Of a stretch of DNA of 64,000 bases, positions 46,874-54,807 are shown one piece after another. The DNA comes from Leptolyngbya subtilissima AS-A7 (GTDB taxonomy: Bacteria; Cyanobacteriota; Cyanobacteriia; Phormidesmidales; Phormidesmidaceae). The notes beneath the pieces are model-generated. The model ran no database searches, was not told the origin of the DNA, and saw only the letters and a program-made list of their open reading frames with translations. Every line of letters begins with the position of its first letter. Position 1 is the first letter of the stretch. Where the stretch lies: contig NZ_JAMPKY010000002.1 in the NCBI RefSeq assembly GCF_039962255.1, positions 186,001 to 250,000 on the forward strand. Direction: 5' to 3'. A program made the position numbers and the translations under genes.

Positions 46874-48240
46874 AAGTCTTCGCCTTCCATCCCAGGGTTT
46901 TTGCCTTCATTATACTCTACTATGCTTCTTCTGGCAAAGAAGTCGGAATTAAGTGATGGGTCAAAATAGTGTTTTCGTTTATACCAGATAAATCCGTCGC
47001 CTTTAGAGATAACAGCAACATCGGTTGGGCCGCCGACAGTTTCTTCATCCGTGGAAACTTTCCTTCTCAAAGAGGTTAGGCTAACTAACGCTTCAGCCAT
47101 TTCAGCTAATTCCTCCTTCGGAAGGTTGCTGACGGTTTGCATAACAGGTTCAATAAAATTATCGTGTTGGTATTTTCTTATTTCTTCAACGAACTCGTGT
47201 ACCAGCGCGTTCTTTGTCTCCTTAGACTGATTTTTAACACTCTCCTTTGTGTCTTCAGGCATATTTTCTGGAGAGTTAGCCAGCATAGCGCTCGTAAAGC
47301 TATCGAACCAAGCCGCCAGTATTCTTTCTATAGATTGGACTTGTATGTTTAGAAGGTGGCTTGACAGCCCCGCAACAAAAGTATAGATTACGTCCTCTTG
47401 GGCAAATGGAATAATACTCGAATGCGGTCGGTTTGAGTATTCTTTAGAGCTGTCAAAAGCGTATTTGACTTTACCTTGAAAAACTCCTTGTATTTTATAC
47501 GGCTTAAGATCTGGAACCATTTCATCCCTCCCAAATCCGGCTATTACAATGCCGGAGTAACCGGACGAAAAATCATCTTTGCATACAGAAAGTCCCGCGA
47601 TTTTATGAAGTTTGCTCTTGTTAGACTTATTGATTTTCAAATCCTCAAACACTTGATCCATTAATTCATTAGTGACTGCATCATTTTCAGATATTAAACT
47701 GGTCGCAAAGGTCTTATCAAATCCCGCCGCAAATTTCTTTTTGTCAAGATAATTGAAGCAGTCGTCTATTGCTTCGTCTATTATCGTCTTGATGCGAGTA
47801 GATGTCACTTTCCCATCCTTGCTTTCTTTTTTTATCCCAAGTAGTTCTTTTTCTATGTTTTGCTTGATGTTGAAGAAAGTGCTAAGGATGACCGCCCTAA
47901 AACTTCGCTCTTGGTCTTCGGGCAGAAAATAATGAGTGTTATTTGATAAAAAGTTGAGAAAATCTTCAGCATAAGCGCTAATGGTAGGAAAATAGGTTTT
48001 GCCAAGTTTTGCCCTATAAACCTTTATTAAAGATTCCCAAGGTACTCCTGTAAGACTTGCATCTCCATAAACCATTACCCCTATAGGCTCAAAACGCGAC
48101 AGAGAAAATAGTTTATTTGCAGTATTGAAAATTTTTGTGCCTCCTGCAAGTCTGTTGCCTACCACTAGGCTAATCGTTACCGCACTATCGGCAGCCAAAG
48201 CTATAGCCTGTCTATTTATAATGGCAACTTCAGTAGTCAT
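46870..48240 (-). CDS. Proteasome-beta/HslV-like Ntn hydrolase, element-borne
   Basis: 456 residues. After removal of Met1 the N-terminus is TTEVAII, with AALAADSAVT-type text (IALAADSAVT) placing an Asp at mature position 17 exactly as in proteasome beta subunits (Thr1, Asp17); a lysine in GGTKIFN at 35 can stand for Lys33. NKLFSLSRFEPIGVMVYGDA fits the next strands of the fold, where the proteasome has its GxxAD region. The remaining 250 or so residues (for example IVIAGFGRDEM, IYTFVAGLSSHLL) are unknown to me. By inference an autoprocessed threonine hydrolase or protease. It is the first gene of an operon with the 69-residue gene. No Shine-Dalgarno is seen before the ATG. AT-rich, unlike the chromosome around the element. 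Confidence 0.75.
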   Translation of the reverse strand: MTTEVAIINRQAIALAADSAVTISLVVGNRLAGGTKIFNTANKLFSLSRFEPIGVMVYGDASLTGVPWESLIKVYRAKLGKTYFPTISAYAEDFLNFLSNNTHYFLPEDQERSFRAVILSTFFNIKQNIEKELLGIKKESKDGKVTSTRIKTIIDEAIDDCFNYLDKKKFAAGFDKTFATSLISENDAVTNELMDQVFEDLKINKSNKSKLHKIAGLSVCKDDFSSGYSGIVIAGFGRDEMVPDLKPYKIQGVFQGKVKYAFDSSKEYSNRPHSSIIPFAQEDVIYTFVAGLSSHLLNIQVQSIERILAAWFDSFTSAMLANSPENMPEDTKESVKNQSKETKNALVHEFVEEIRKYQHDNFIEPVMQTVSNLPKEELAEMAEALVSLTSLRRKVSTDEETVGGPTDVAVISKGDGFIWYKRKHYFDPSLNSDFFARRSIVEYNEGKNPGMEGEDL

Positions 48241-48357
48241 TTAATGAAGGAGTAAAGTACTATGTTCGTCACTACAATTCAAGCTGTCAAGATGCTAATG
48301 TTCTCGCTAAGTATATATTTATATTGGTGAAAAATATTAAACTCAAACCGAATCAGC

Positions 48358-48530
48358 TACCATCCACAGTCCCAGTGGACCTTAGACGGCTCTACCTAAA
48401 GTAGCGTCATCTCACATCGGGGACAGCGGCCAGTGAAGAGAGGATGCCAATCAAGCATTACTATGCACTGCTCTGGCGCGTGTTGCTTTGGAGGAGAAGA
48501 GATTTACTCTCTGCCGTAGAACGCATCCGG
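48358..48530 (-). pseudogene. Broken copy of the small zinc-ribbon gene
   Basis: The minus strand reads MLDWHPLFTGRCPRCEMTLL, a stop (TAG), then VEPSKVHWDCGW, matching the intact gene at 48847-49056. Upstream, the copy also has TAA where the intact gene has a Gln codon (GEQIPSP). The CICGW of the intact copy has shrunk to CGW. Two stops and a lost cysteine make it non-functional. Confidence 0.75.
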
Positions 48531-48846
48531 CTCCCTGGGTGGTTCCGGTCGTAGGGTTACCATCTGTGGCATAGCCCCCGTGCCGGTGCCCCTGTGAAGA
48601 GCGTTCCTGTGCGTCTTCTTCCGAAGTAGTCGTTTGAGCTTCTTGAGGGCTTTGGCTTTCTGTGTGGGTGTCATAGGCTTTGAGGGTATCTGTGTAAATT
48701 TTATTCAGTGCCAAGACTTCAGTAACCTTCCTAGCGTAACCTCGTTAGACATAGACGATGCTGCGTTTGCCCTTATGAGCACCGGAACAGCGAAGCAAAT
48801 GCTGAAGACTATCCAGAGATTGTCTACGCTAGCTTATTTATCAGAG

Positions 48847-49056
48847 TCAACATTTAATCTTATTAGTCCATCCACATATACAGTCCCAATGAGCCCTGGG
48901 CGGCTCTGGCTGAAGTAGTGGCATCTCGCAAGCAGGACAGCGACCTGTAAACAGCGGGTGCCAGTCAAGCATGTCTAGCCGCTGCTCTAGTGTGTGACGT
49001 GCCAGAGGAGAAGGGATTTGTTCTCCGTCATAGACTGCCTCTGGGTCGTTGGGCAT
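48847..49056 (-). CDS. Small zinc-ribbon protein, 69 aa
   Basis: From the ATG at 49056 the product is 69 residues. Two Cys pairs, CPAC and CICG, are spaced as in a zinc ribbon (about residues 42-63): GRCPACEMPLL then HWDCICGWTN. The N-terminal half, YDGEQIPSPLARHTLEQRLD, is helical and charged. A degenerate paralogue lies 500 bases downstream on the same strand. Function unknown; small DNA- or protein-binding adaptors of this form are common cargo on mobile elements. Confidence 0.6.
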   Translation of the reverse strand: MPNDPEAVYDGEQIPSPLARHTLEQRLDMLDWHPLFTGRCPACEMPLLQPEPPRAHWDCICGWTNKIKC

Positions 49057-49353
49057 AATAGGCCTCACTCTTCGACTCACCTTCAATATGCCCTTATGCG
49101 CCTAACTCCCGTGCCATTCGGCTGCTCATCATTGGCCTGCTACTGATCGATCTCATGTTCATCGTCTACGCCTGGGAGAGCACCATGTGGCGGAGTAAGG
49201 TCACGAACGTGCTAGTAGACATGATGAAGCAGAGTCTTTAGAAACCTATCCATCAATAGAGGCTCTCCGGTGCAGGAGCGTTAATTTGAGAGTGTATCTG
49301 TTGCCGTATCTCAATGAACATTGGCAAGGCATTCGTGTGGAGATAGGACTCTG

Positions 49354-49390
49354 TCACTCCATGCTTGCCTATGAGTCACGCATGGAGTGA
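49354..49390. terminator. 11-bp hairpin in the non-coding region
   Basis: TCACTCCATGC (49354-49364) and GCATGGAGTGA (49380-49390) are perfectly complementary with a 15-base loop. No T-run follows directly (GAATTTTATG). It could be a terminator or a structural element near the DnaA boxes. Confidence 0.4.
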
Positions 49391-49507
49391 GAATTTTATG
49401 TAAGTTAAGATTTCCTCAAGATTCCTGTCGATTTAGGACTTAAATCTACTTCCAGTTTGTTAAGATTTGATAACAATTTCCGCGAAACCTGTCAAATATG
49501 TTGGAAC

Positions 49508-49549
49508 TTATCCACAGGTTTTCCACAGTTGAGTTGCATGTTTTCCACA
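49508..49549 (+). promoter_or_regulatory. Three helically phased DnaA boxes
   Basis: TTATCCACA at 49508, TTTTCCACA at 49519 and TTTTCCACA at 49541. The first is the general bacterial DnaA box; TTTTCCACA is the form typical of cyanobacterial oriC. Starts are 11 and 22 bases apart, so all face the same side of the helix. A near match (TTTTCACGA) follows at 49552. The surrounding DNA is AT-rich. No dnaA, dnaN or rep gene is nearby, so this is an origin-like or DnaA-responsive site within the element, not the chromosomal origin. Confidence 0.6.
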
Positions 49550-49888
49550 GATTTTCACGAGTTTCCGCCATTAGAGGCGTTTTTGGGGAAAACTTTTATC
49601 AAGACATTAGCAATCGAGTGAGGTGATGATATTTGTATAATAGGAGGCTGAACGTAGTTAGTCGTACCTCGTTTCTAGGTATTGACGACAGGTTTGTCAG
49701 GGTCGAGAATGGGCGAATCTACTTGAATTGATCTTTTGATCACGCAGGGACTAAGAACTTAAGGGTGCATGGGGTCTTGAAAGGGTCCAGTTTGTAGCCT
49801 TATCTCGCTCTCAGTTTCTAGATTAAATAGATCAGTTATTTTTGGTGTGGCATTGGCTCATGAATATTGACAAGTGAGAACTTTACAT

Positions 49889-50167
49889 ATGCTGCGGGAT
49901 AAGGAAGGGTCAAAATACTCTAATAAAGACGAGTCTTCAGATACTTCCCGGAACGAGTTATCTACTAATCAGCGTAGCCATCTTTTAAAAGAGGCTTCAT
50001 CAGATTACCTAAAAGGTAAAGTCACTAAGGCCGAACTCGAAAAGATAGAAGAAGACTTATCAACAGATTATGGTGAAGCTGCCTACCATATATCTACCCT
50101 AGCTTCTATATTATGTAATGCTCTTCAGAAGCTAGTAGATCCAAACGAGAGGAAGCTCTCAAAATGA
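49889..50167 (+). CDS. Hypothetical charged helical protein, about 92 aa
   Basis: From the ATG at 49889 the product is about 92 residues; a GTG at 49874 would add five. It is polar and helical (SHLLKEASSDYLKGKVTKAE, LEKIEEDLSTDYGEAAYHIS), rich in Lys, Glu and Ser, with no Cys and no membrane segment. A very strong hairpin follows 9 bases after its stop. Not recognised. Confidence 0.55.
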   Translation: MLRDKEGSKYSNKDESSDTSRNELSTNQRSHLLKEASSDYLKGKVTKAELEKIEEDLSTDYGEAAYHISTLASILCNALQKLVDPNERKLSK

Positions 50168-50176
50168 TTTAGAAGA

Positions 50177-50234
50177 TTACAAACACCAAAAGACCGCTGA
50201 GTGAAATCATTCAGCGGTCTTTTGGTGTTTGTAA
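50177..50234. terminator. 24-bp perfect hairpin terminator
   Basis: A perfect 24-bp inverted repeat with a 10-base loop (inner arms AAAAGACCGCTGA / TCAGCGGTCTTTT) lies between the 92-residue gene (plus) and the GAF gene (minus), where a bidirectional terminator is expected. The A/T-rich outer stem serves as a T-run in either direction. Confidence 0.85.
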
Positions 50235-50287
50235 AAATGCATAGCTTTAATAGCTTTAACGGACTCATGTATCATCATTACCTAGAA

Positions 50288-51064
50288 TCATGCTTCCATT
50301 AGTACCGAAAATCTATCAGCAATTCCTTGTATTACATCGCGCATCCCTCGACGATCAAAGCTATCTTGGTGGCTACTGTAAAGGCATAGAACGCCAAGGT
50401 TGCCGTTTTCACTGGGGATAGCAGCGCAAATAAGAGAACGATAGCCGATGCGTCCAGCAGGAGATTCTATGTAGCGGTTATCATCTGCATCGCCATTCTT
50501 GTCGAAATGAACTATATGTATTTGGTTATCAAGAAATGTTAAACCTGCAATTCCACGACTCCCAGATGGGCTTCCCTGTAAGCTGTCATCTCCTATAAAG
50601 AAGGTAAGAGCTACATCATCAGTTTCGTTCGGTGTAGAGTATCGCAGCCAAGTTGTTAAATAGTCACTTTGAGCTTTTCGGCAGTACAAAGCTACGCCAC
50701 AAGTATTAAAAGTTTCTAGTTTAACTAGGTCTGTCATCAACTTTTTTACAGACTTCTTTCTTATATCCTCTTTTTCAGAAGCCTCAGAAGCTTTGTATAG
50801 TGAAGGAATAAGTCTGAATAAACTATCATCTAGTCTATGCATGTCTGATACTAATCTCAAAGCCGCTTGATGTCTGATGACCGTGTATGTCAGGGGGCCA
50901 CTAAACAAAACTAAGATACATACAAGCGTACCAACATCAAATGTCAATGACTTCCCAAGAAAAGGTAAGACTTTGTCTACGAAAACATCTGCTTTATTAC
51001 CAATCACTCCAGTGACGGCCGCAGAAGCCGCAAATATAAGGGTTGGCGTTAACTGTCTGCGCAT
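50288..51064 (-). CDS. Membrane-anchored GAF-domain protein
   Basis: 258 residues. Two hydrophobic segments lie at about 5-22 (TLIFAASAAVTGVIG) and 40-62 (VGTLVCILVLFSGPLTYTVI). A helical linker (HRLDDSLFRLIPSLYKASEA) leads to a cytosolic GAF domain of about 150 residues, with GDDSLQGSPSGSRGIAGLTF and ICAAIPSENGNLGVLCLYSS. No output domain follows, so it probably senses or relays a small ligand to a partner. Single gene near the element's right end; partner unknown. Confidence 0.75.
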   Translation of the reverse strand: MRRQLTPTLIFAASAAVTGVIGNKADVFVDKVLPFLGKSLTFDVGTLVCILVLFSGPLTYTVIRHQAALRLVSDMHRLDDSLFRLIPSLYKASEASEKEDIRKKSVKKLMTDLVKLETFNTCGVALYCRKAQSDYLTTWLRYSTPNETDDVALTFFIGDDSLQGSPSGSRGIAGLTFLDNQIHIVHFDKNGDADDNRYIESPAGRIGYRSLICAAIPSENGNLGVLCLYSSHQDSFDRRGMRDVIQGIADRFSVLMEA

Positions 51065-51366
51065 AGCATACAGGTACTTTAAAGCCTATAAATCAATAAA
51101 TCTAAGCAATTATCGCATAAAGAAGCTAAGTTAAGCAGATATTGGCTTGTTCCATTGAGTAGATCCATTTAGGCTATATAAAGTTTGCTAGCGCAAAAAA
51201 ATTGGGCAAAATGCCTAAGACAATTGCCGCCTGTGTTTGTCAATAACTCAGTTTAAGCAAGGATAATGACAAACTCTGGTCAGTAGACAATGGCAATCTC
51301 AGCGTGAATCAAGTTTACTTTGTATATATATCAACGAGCTGAAAGACTCTTGAAATAAGGGTTTCA
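51065..51366. other. Right end of the element, non-coding
   Basis: About 300 AT-rich bases between the GAF gene's start and the recQ 3' fragment. It should contain the GAF gene promoter and the right recombination end. No inverted copy of the left end was seen. Confidence 0.45.
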
Positions 51367-52719
51367 GTGATTTGGCTCAAGATAAGACGGGGCGGAAAAT
51401 CGGTTTGCTTTCAACTACCGGCGCTGCTGCAGTCGGGCCTGACGCTGGTGGTTTCGCCCCTGGTGGCGTTGATGGAAAACCAGGTGCAAGAGCTGCAAGA
51501 CAAAGCCCTGCCCGCTGCCACCCTCCACAGTCAGCTGCCACCACCCGTGCGGCACCGCACCCTCAGGGCACTAGAACGTCAAGAACTGCGGCTGCTCTAC
51601 GTTTCGCCTGAGACCTTGTTTAGTCCGCCCGTCTGGGAACGGCTCTGCCAACCGAAACTCCGGCTCAATGGCCTAATTTTGGATGAAGCCCACTGCCTGG
51701 TGCAGTGGGGTGAAACTTTTCGCCCCGCCTATCGCCGCTTGGGGACGGTGAGAAAAGCGCTGCTGGACTGCCGCCCAGCTGGTAGCACCCTGCCCATTGC
51801 GGCTTTTACCGCCACCGCCGATCCCGAGGCCCAAACCGTCCTGCGCGAAGTGCTACAGCTTCAGTCGCCCCAGGTTGTGCGGCTTAATCCCCACCGTCCT
51901 AACTTAAATCTGCGAGTGAAGGCTGTGGTCAGCGAGGGCCAGCGCAAGGGCGTGTTAAAGCGCTACCTTCAGCAGCACTCCAACCAGGCGGGGTTAGTCT
52001 ATGTGCGCACTCGCAAAGATAGCGAGGCGATCGCCCAGCAGTTGGGCGATCGCTATCGGGTAGCGCCATACCACGCCGGGTTGAGCAGCCGCGATCGCCG
52101 CCAGATTGAGGCTGACTGGATGGCCGACAAACTTCAGTTTGTGGTCTGCACCTCGGCCTTTGGCATGGGCGTTAACAAACAGTCAACTCGCTGGGTGGTC
52201 CACTACCAAGCCCCCTGCACCATTACTGAGTACGTGCAGGAGGTGGGGAGAGCCGGGCGCGATGGTAACACCGCCGAGGCGCTAACTATAGTAAGCGAGC
52301 CGATGGGTTGGCTGGAGCCGGGCGATCGCCAGCGGGCCAAATTCTTTGAGACTCAAACCCAGGCTCTACAGCAAAAAGCCCAGCGCCTAGTCACCCAAAT
52401 TCCGCCTGAGGGAGACGTGCGCGACATTAGCCAGCAGTTTGAGCACGGGGCTATTTCCCTATCGTGGCTGCACAGCGTTGGCCAGCTGGAGTGGATGAGC
52501 CCGTTTCAGTACCAGCTCATCGACCGGTCGGCGCAACCGGTGCGATCGCAGGAGTCAGCCAGCCAGCAGATGCATCAATTCCTCCACAGCCGTCACTGTC
52601 GCTGGCAGGCTCTGCTCGTAGCCTTTGGTTTTCGCAGCGAGGCGCAGCGTCTAGGAGGTTGTGGGCATTGCGACAACTGTCATTCTCCGGCCAAAACTCG
52701 TCGGTCGTCCGCGAACTAA
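51367..52719 (+). pseudogene. recQ: recQ, 3' fragment (about 443 codons of the helicase)
   Basis: recQ text resumes at 51391 with GGKSVCFQLPALL, followed by motif Ia, LILDEAHCLVQWGETF (DEAH box), AFTATADP (motif III), FGMGVNKQSTRWVVHY and EYVQEVGRAGRDG (motif VI), and a zinc-binding GGCGHCDNC near the end. By chance or selection, a GTG at 51367 in element DNA reads in frame into it (WLKIRRGGKS), so a protein lacking the Q motif and the first glycine of motif I could be made. The native gene needs both fragments joined. No other disruption is seen, so precise excision could restore a working RecQ. Confidence 0.9.
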
Positions 52720-52917
52720 TCGCGAGTTCTCCCGTCTTTAAGTGATGCACAAACCGATACCCACATTTGATCACGGTCAGCAAAATTGACAAGTTGAGGA
52801 TCCATACCTTAGGTTTTTCTAAAGTTTTTGTTACCGTTAGGTATCACATTCTCAAGTTTTGCGTTTGATTATTTCAGATAACTCCCGTAGCATGGCGAGG
52901 ATACCCATACGGTCTCT

Positions 52918-54537
52918 ATGAATATTCTTTTGGTTTATCCACGCTTTCCTCAAAGCTTTTGGTCGTTTGACAAAACGCTAGAGCTGGTTGGGCTGAAAGC
53001 GCAGTTGCCCCCCTTAGGGCTAGTGACCGTAGCGGCGATTTTGCCCCAAACCTGGGACTACAAGTTGGTAGACCGCAATGTGCGGGAGGTGCGCGACGAC
53101 GAGTGGCGCTGGGCCGACATTGTCATCATCTCGGCAATGATTGTCCACCGCGTAGACTTTTTAGACGCCGTACAGACCGCTAAGCGCTACGGCAAGTTGG
53201 TAGCGGTGGGCGGCCCTTACCCCACCGCTATTCCCCAAGAATCTGAAGCTGCCGGAGCTGATTTTCTGGTGCTCGATGAAGGGGAAATTACCCTACCCAT
53301 GTTTGTAGAGGCGGTGGAACGAGGCGATCGCAGCGGCACCTTCCGCTCCGGCGGCGAGAAGCCCGATGTCACCAGCACCCCCGTGCCCCGCTATGACCTG
53401 TTGGAAATGGACGCCTACGCCGAGATGTCGGTGCAGTTCTCTCGCGGCTGCCCCTTTCAGTGCGAGTTTTGCGACATCATCGTGCTCTACGGCCGCAAGC
53501 CCCGTACCAAAGACCCCGAGCAGTTGCTGGCCGAGCTGCAATGCCTCTACGACCTGGGCTGGCGGCGCAGCATCTTCATGGTCGACGACAACTTCATCGG
53601 CAACAAGCGCAACGTCAAACTCCTGCTCAAGGCCATGAAACCCTGGATGGAGGAGCACGGCTATCCCTTCTCCTTTGCCACCGAGGCCTCGGTAGACCTG
53701 GCCCAAGATCCAGAACTGATGCAGATGATGGTCGACTGCAACTTCGGCACCGTCTTTTTAGGAATTGAAACCCCTGATGACGAGAGCCTGAACATGACCA
53801 AAAAATTTCAGAACATGCGCGACCCCCTCTCGGAGTCGGTGATCTCCATCGCCCAGGCGGGGCTGCGGGTGATGGCCGGGCTGATCGTCGGCTTTGACGG
53901 CGAAAAGTCTGGGGCCGGTCGGCGCATCTACGAGTTTGTTGAGCAGACCGCTATCCCCACGGCGCTGGTGAGCATGCTGCAAGCCCTGCCCGACACAGCC
54001 CTGTCCCACCGTTTAGAGAAAGAAGGCCGCTTGCTGAGCAAGAGCGCCGACATCAACCAAACCACCCTGATGAACTTTGTGCCCACCCGGCCCATCGAAG
54101 AAATCACCGAAGAATACATTCAGGTGTTTTGGGATCTCTACGACCCGCTGACGGTGCTCAACCGCACGTTCCGCCACTTTTTAATGCTGGGCGAGGCCCA
54201 AAAGCGCAACTACAAAAACCGCACCGCCTCCGCTGGTACTCCTGATATCAACTGGGTCACCATTCGCGCCTTTTTAATTGTCGTGTGGCGGCAGGGCGTG
54301 ATGCGCAAGACCCGGCTACGGTTTTGGATCAACCTGGCCATTATGCTGTGGCGCTACCCAGCGGTGGTAGCTAACTACGTGTCGGTGTGCGCCCAGGCTG
54401 AGCACTTCATCGACTTCCGCCAGATCGTGCGGCAGAACATTGAGGAGCAGCTAGCGGCTTATCTAGAAGCCAAGCAATTCACCGATCAGACAGCGACAGC
54501 TGCCGAAACTGAAGCTATGGCGGTGCCCGTCAGCTAG
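52918..54537 (+). CDS. B12-binding radical SAM protein with DUF4070 tail
   Basis: 539 residues. The N-terminal B12-binding-like Rossmann domain (MNILLVYPRFPQSFWSFD, about 1-130) is followed by radical SAM with the cluster motif RGCPFQCEFC (CxxxCxxC, about residue 180) and GGxE-like features. A C-terminal DUF4070 domain covers about 300-480. By family it transfers or rearranges carbon groups with cobalamin and S-adenosylmethionine. HpnP (hopanoid 2-methylase) has this architecture but the match is generic, so no symbol is given. The next larger gene on the strand is nrdJ, another B12 enzyme. Confidence 0.85.
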   Translation: MNILLVYPRFPQSFWSFDKTLELVGLKAQLPPLGLVTVAAILPQTWDYKLVDRNVREVRDDEWRWADIVIISAMIVHRVDFLDAVQTAKRYGKLVAVGGPYPTAIPQESEAAGADFLVLDEGEITLPMFVEAVERGDRSGTFRSGGEKPDVTSTPVPRYDLLEMDAYAEMSVQFSRGCPFQCEFCDIIVLYGRKPRTKDPEQLLAELQCLYDLGWRRSIFMVDDNFIGNKRNVKLLLKAMKPWMEEHGYPFSFATEASVDLAQDPELMQMMVDCNFGTVFLGIETPDDESLNMTKKFQNMRDPLSESVISIAQAGLRVMAGLIVGFDGEKSGAGRRIYEFVEQTAIPTALVSMLQALPDTALSHRLEKEGRLLSKSADINQTTLMNFVPTRPIEEITEEYIQVFWDLYDPLTVLNRTFRHFLMLGEAQKRNYKNRTASAGTPDINWVTIRAFLIVVWRQGVMRKTRLRFWINLAIMLWRYPAVVANYVSVCAQAEHFIDFRQIVRQNIEEQLAAYLEAKQFTDQTATAAETEAMAVPVS

Positions 54538-54571
54538 ATTTAGCCCTAGCGCTACGTGAGGAAGTCATTGC

Positions 54572-54610
54572 AAAATGGCCGAGGGACTTTAAGCCTCTCG
54601 GCCATTTTTT
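54572..54610 (+). terminator. Rho-independent terminator of the radical SAM gene
   Basis: A 12-bp stem (AAAATGGCCGAG / CTCGGCCATTTT) followed by T residues, 35 bases after the stop codon. Confidence 0.88.
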
Positions 54611-54657
54611 GGCACGGGTTAAGGGGTAGTCGAAACTTCTAAAAATGGAAGAAGACG

Positions 54658-54807
54658 TTACTGATGGCTCGGCCCCAGGGGCGCCGCATCTGTCAGGCAC
54701 GATCGCCGCCACTGTTGATAGGCCCGTTGATAGTCAGCCCAGGCTTTAAGCTGGCCGTCGGGGCCTTCGTAGCGGTGCTTAAACTGCTCCCAGCAAACTT
54801 TTTCCAT
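54658..54807 (-). CDS. Small hypothetical protein, 49 aa
   Basis: From ATG 54807 to TAA 54658, preceded by GAGAGG six bases upstream. The 49-residue product starts MEKVCWEQFKHRYEGPDGQL and continues ADYQRAYQQWRRSCL. The pattern of Trp, Tyr and charged residues looks like a compact helical protein, and the reading is not disturbed by stops. Two Cys (5 and 37) may pair. Not recognised; convergent with the radical SAM gene. Confidence 0.5.
   Translation of the reverse strand: MEKVCWEQFKHRYEGPDGQLKAWADYQRAYQQWRRSCLTDAAPLGPSHQ

Larger units (their letters stand above)
49087..49873. other. Long AT-rich non-coding region of the element
   Basis: Nearly 800 bases without a supported gene. It holds a hairpin (49354-49390) and a cluster of DnaA boxes (49508-49549). 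An open stretch around 49100-49240 (LLIIGLLLIDLMFIVYAW) lacks a start codon and is probably a gene remnant. Confidence 0.55.
41462..51390. mobile_element. Tn554-type transposon of about 9.9 kb inserted in recQ
   Basis: The boundaries are set by where recQ coding text stops (after GGT at 41461) and resumes (GGC at 51391). The left end carries a three-gene tyrosine-recombinase operon (41581-45104) read inward. There are no terminal inverted repeats and no obvious target duplication that I can see, which fits Tn554-type chemistry. The interior is AT-richer than the flanks, and on reading I found no GCGATCGC octamer in it, although the octamer is frequent on both sides. Cargo: P63C protein, tRNA-like sequence, Ntn hydrolase operon, zinc-ribbon genes, DnaA boxes and a membrane GAF protein. 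Exact ends are uncertain by a few bases because Tn554-type elements carry a short core from their previous site. Confidence 0.85.

Noticed and set aside
48358-48530. Stop codons aligned with Gln codons as a hint of stop-codon recoding
   Set aside because: Only two sites in one decayed copy that has also lost a cysteine; ordinary C-to-T decay explains it.
48451-48918. Two open frames of 87 and 94 residues on opposite strands
   Set aside because: Low-complexity or featureless products that overlap each other and the zinc-ribbon pseudogene; no translation signals.
49100-49243. Open stretch encoding a hydrophobic helix
   Set aside because: No start codon precedes it after the last in-frame stop; at most a gene remnant.
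49508-49549. Chromosomal origin of replication
   Set aside because: Only three boxes, no dnaA or dnaN nearby, and the site lies inside a mobile element.
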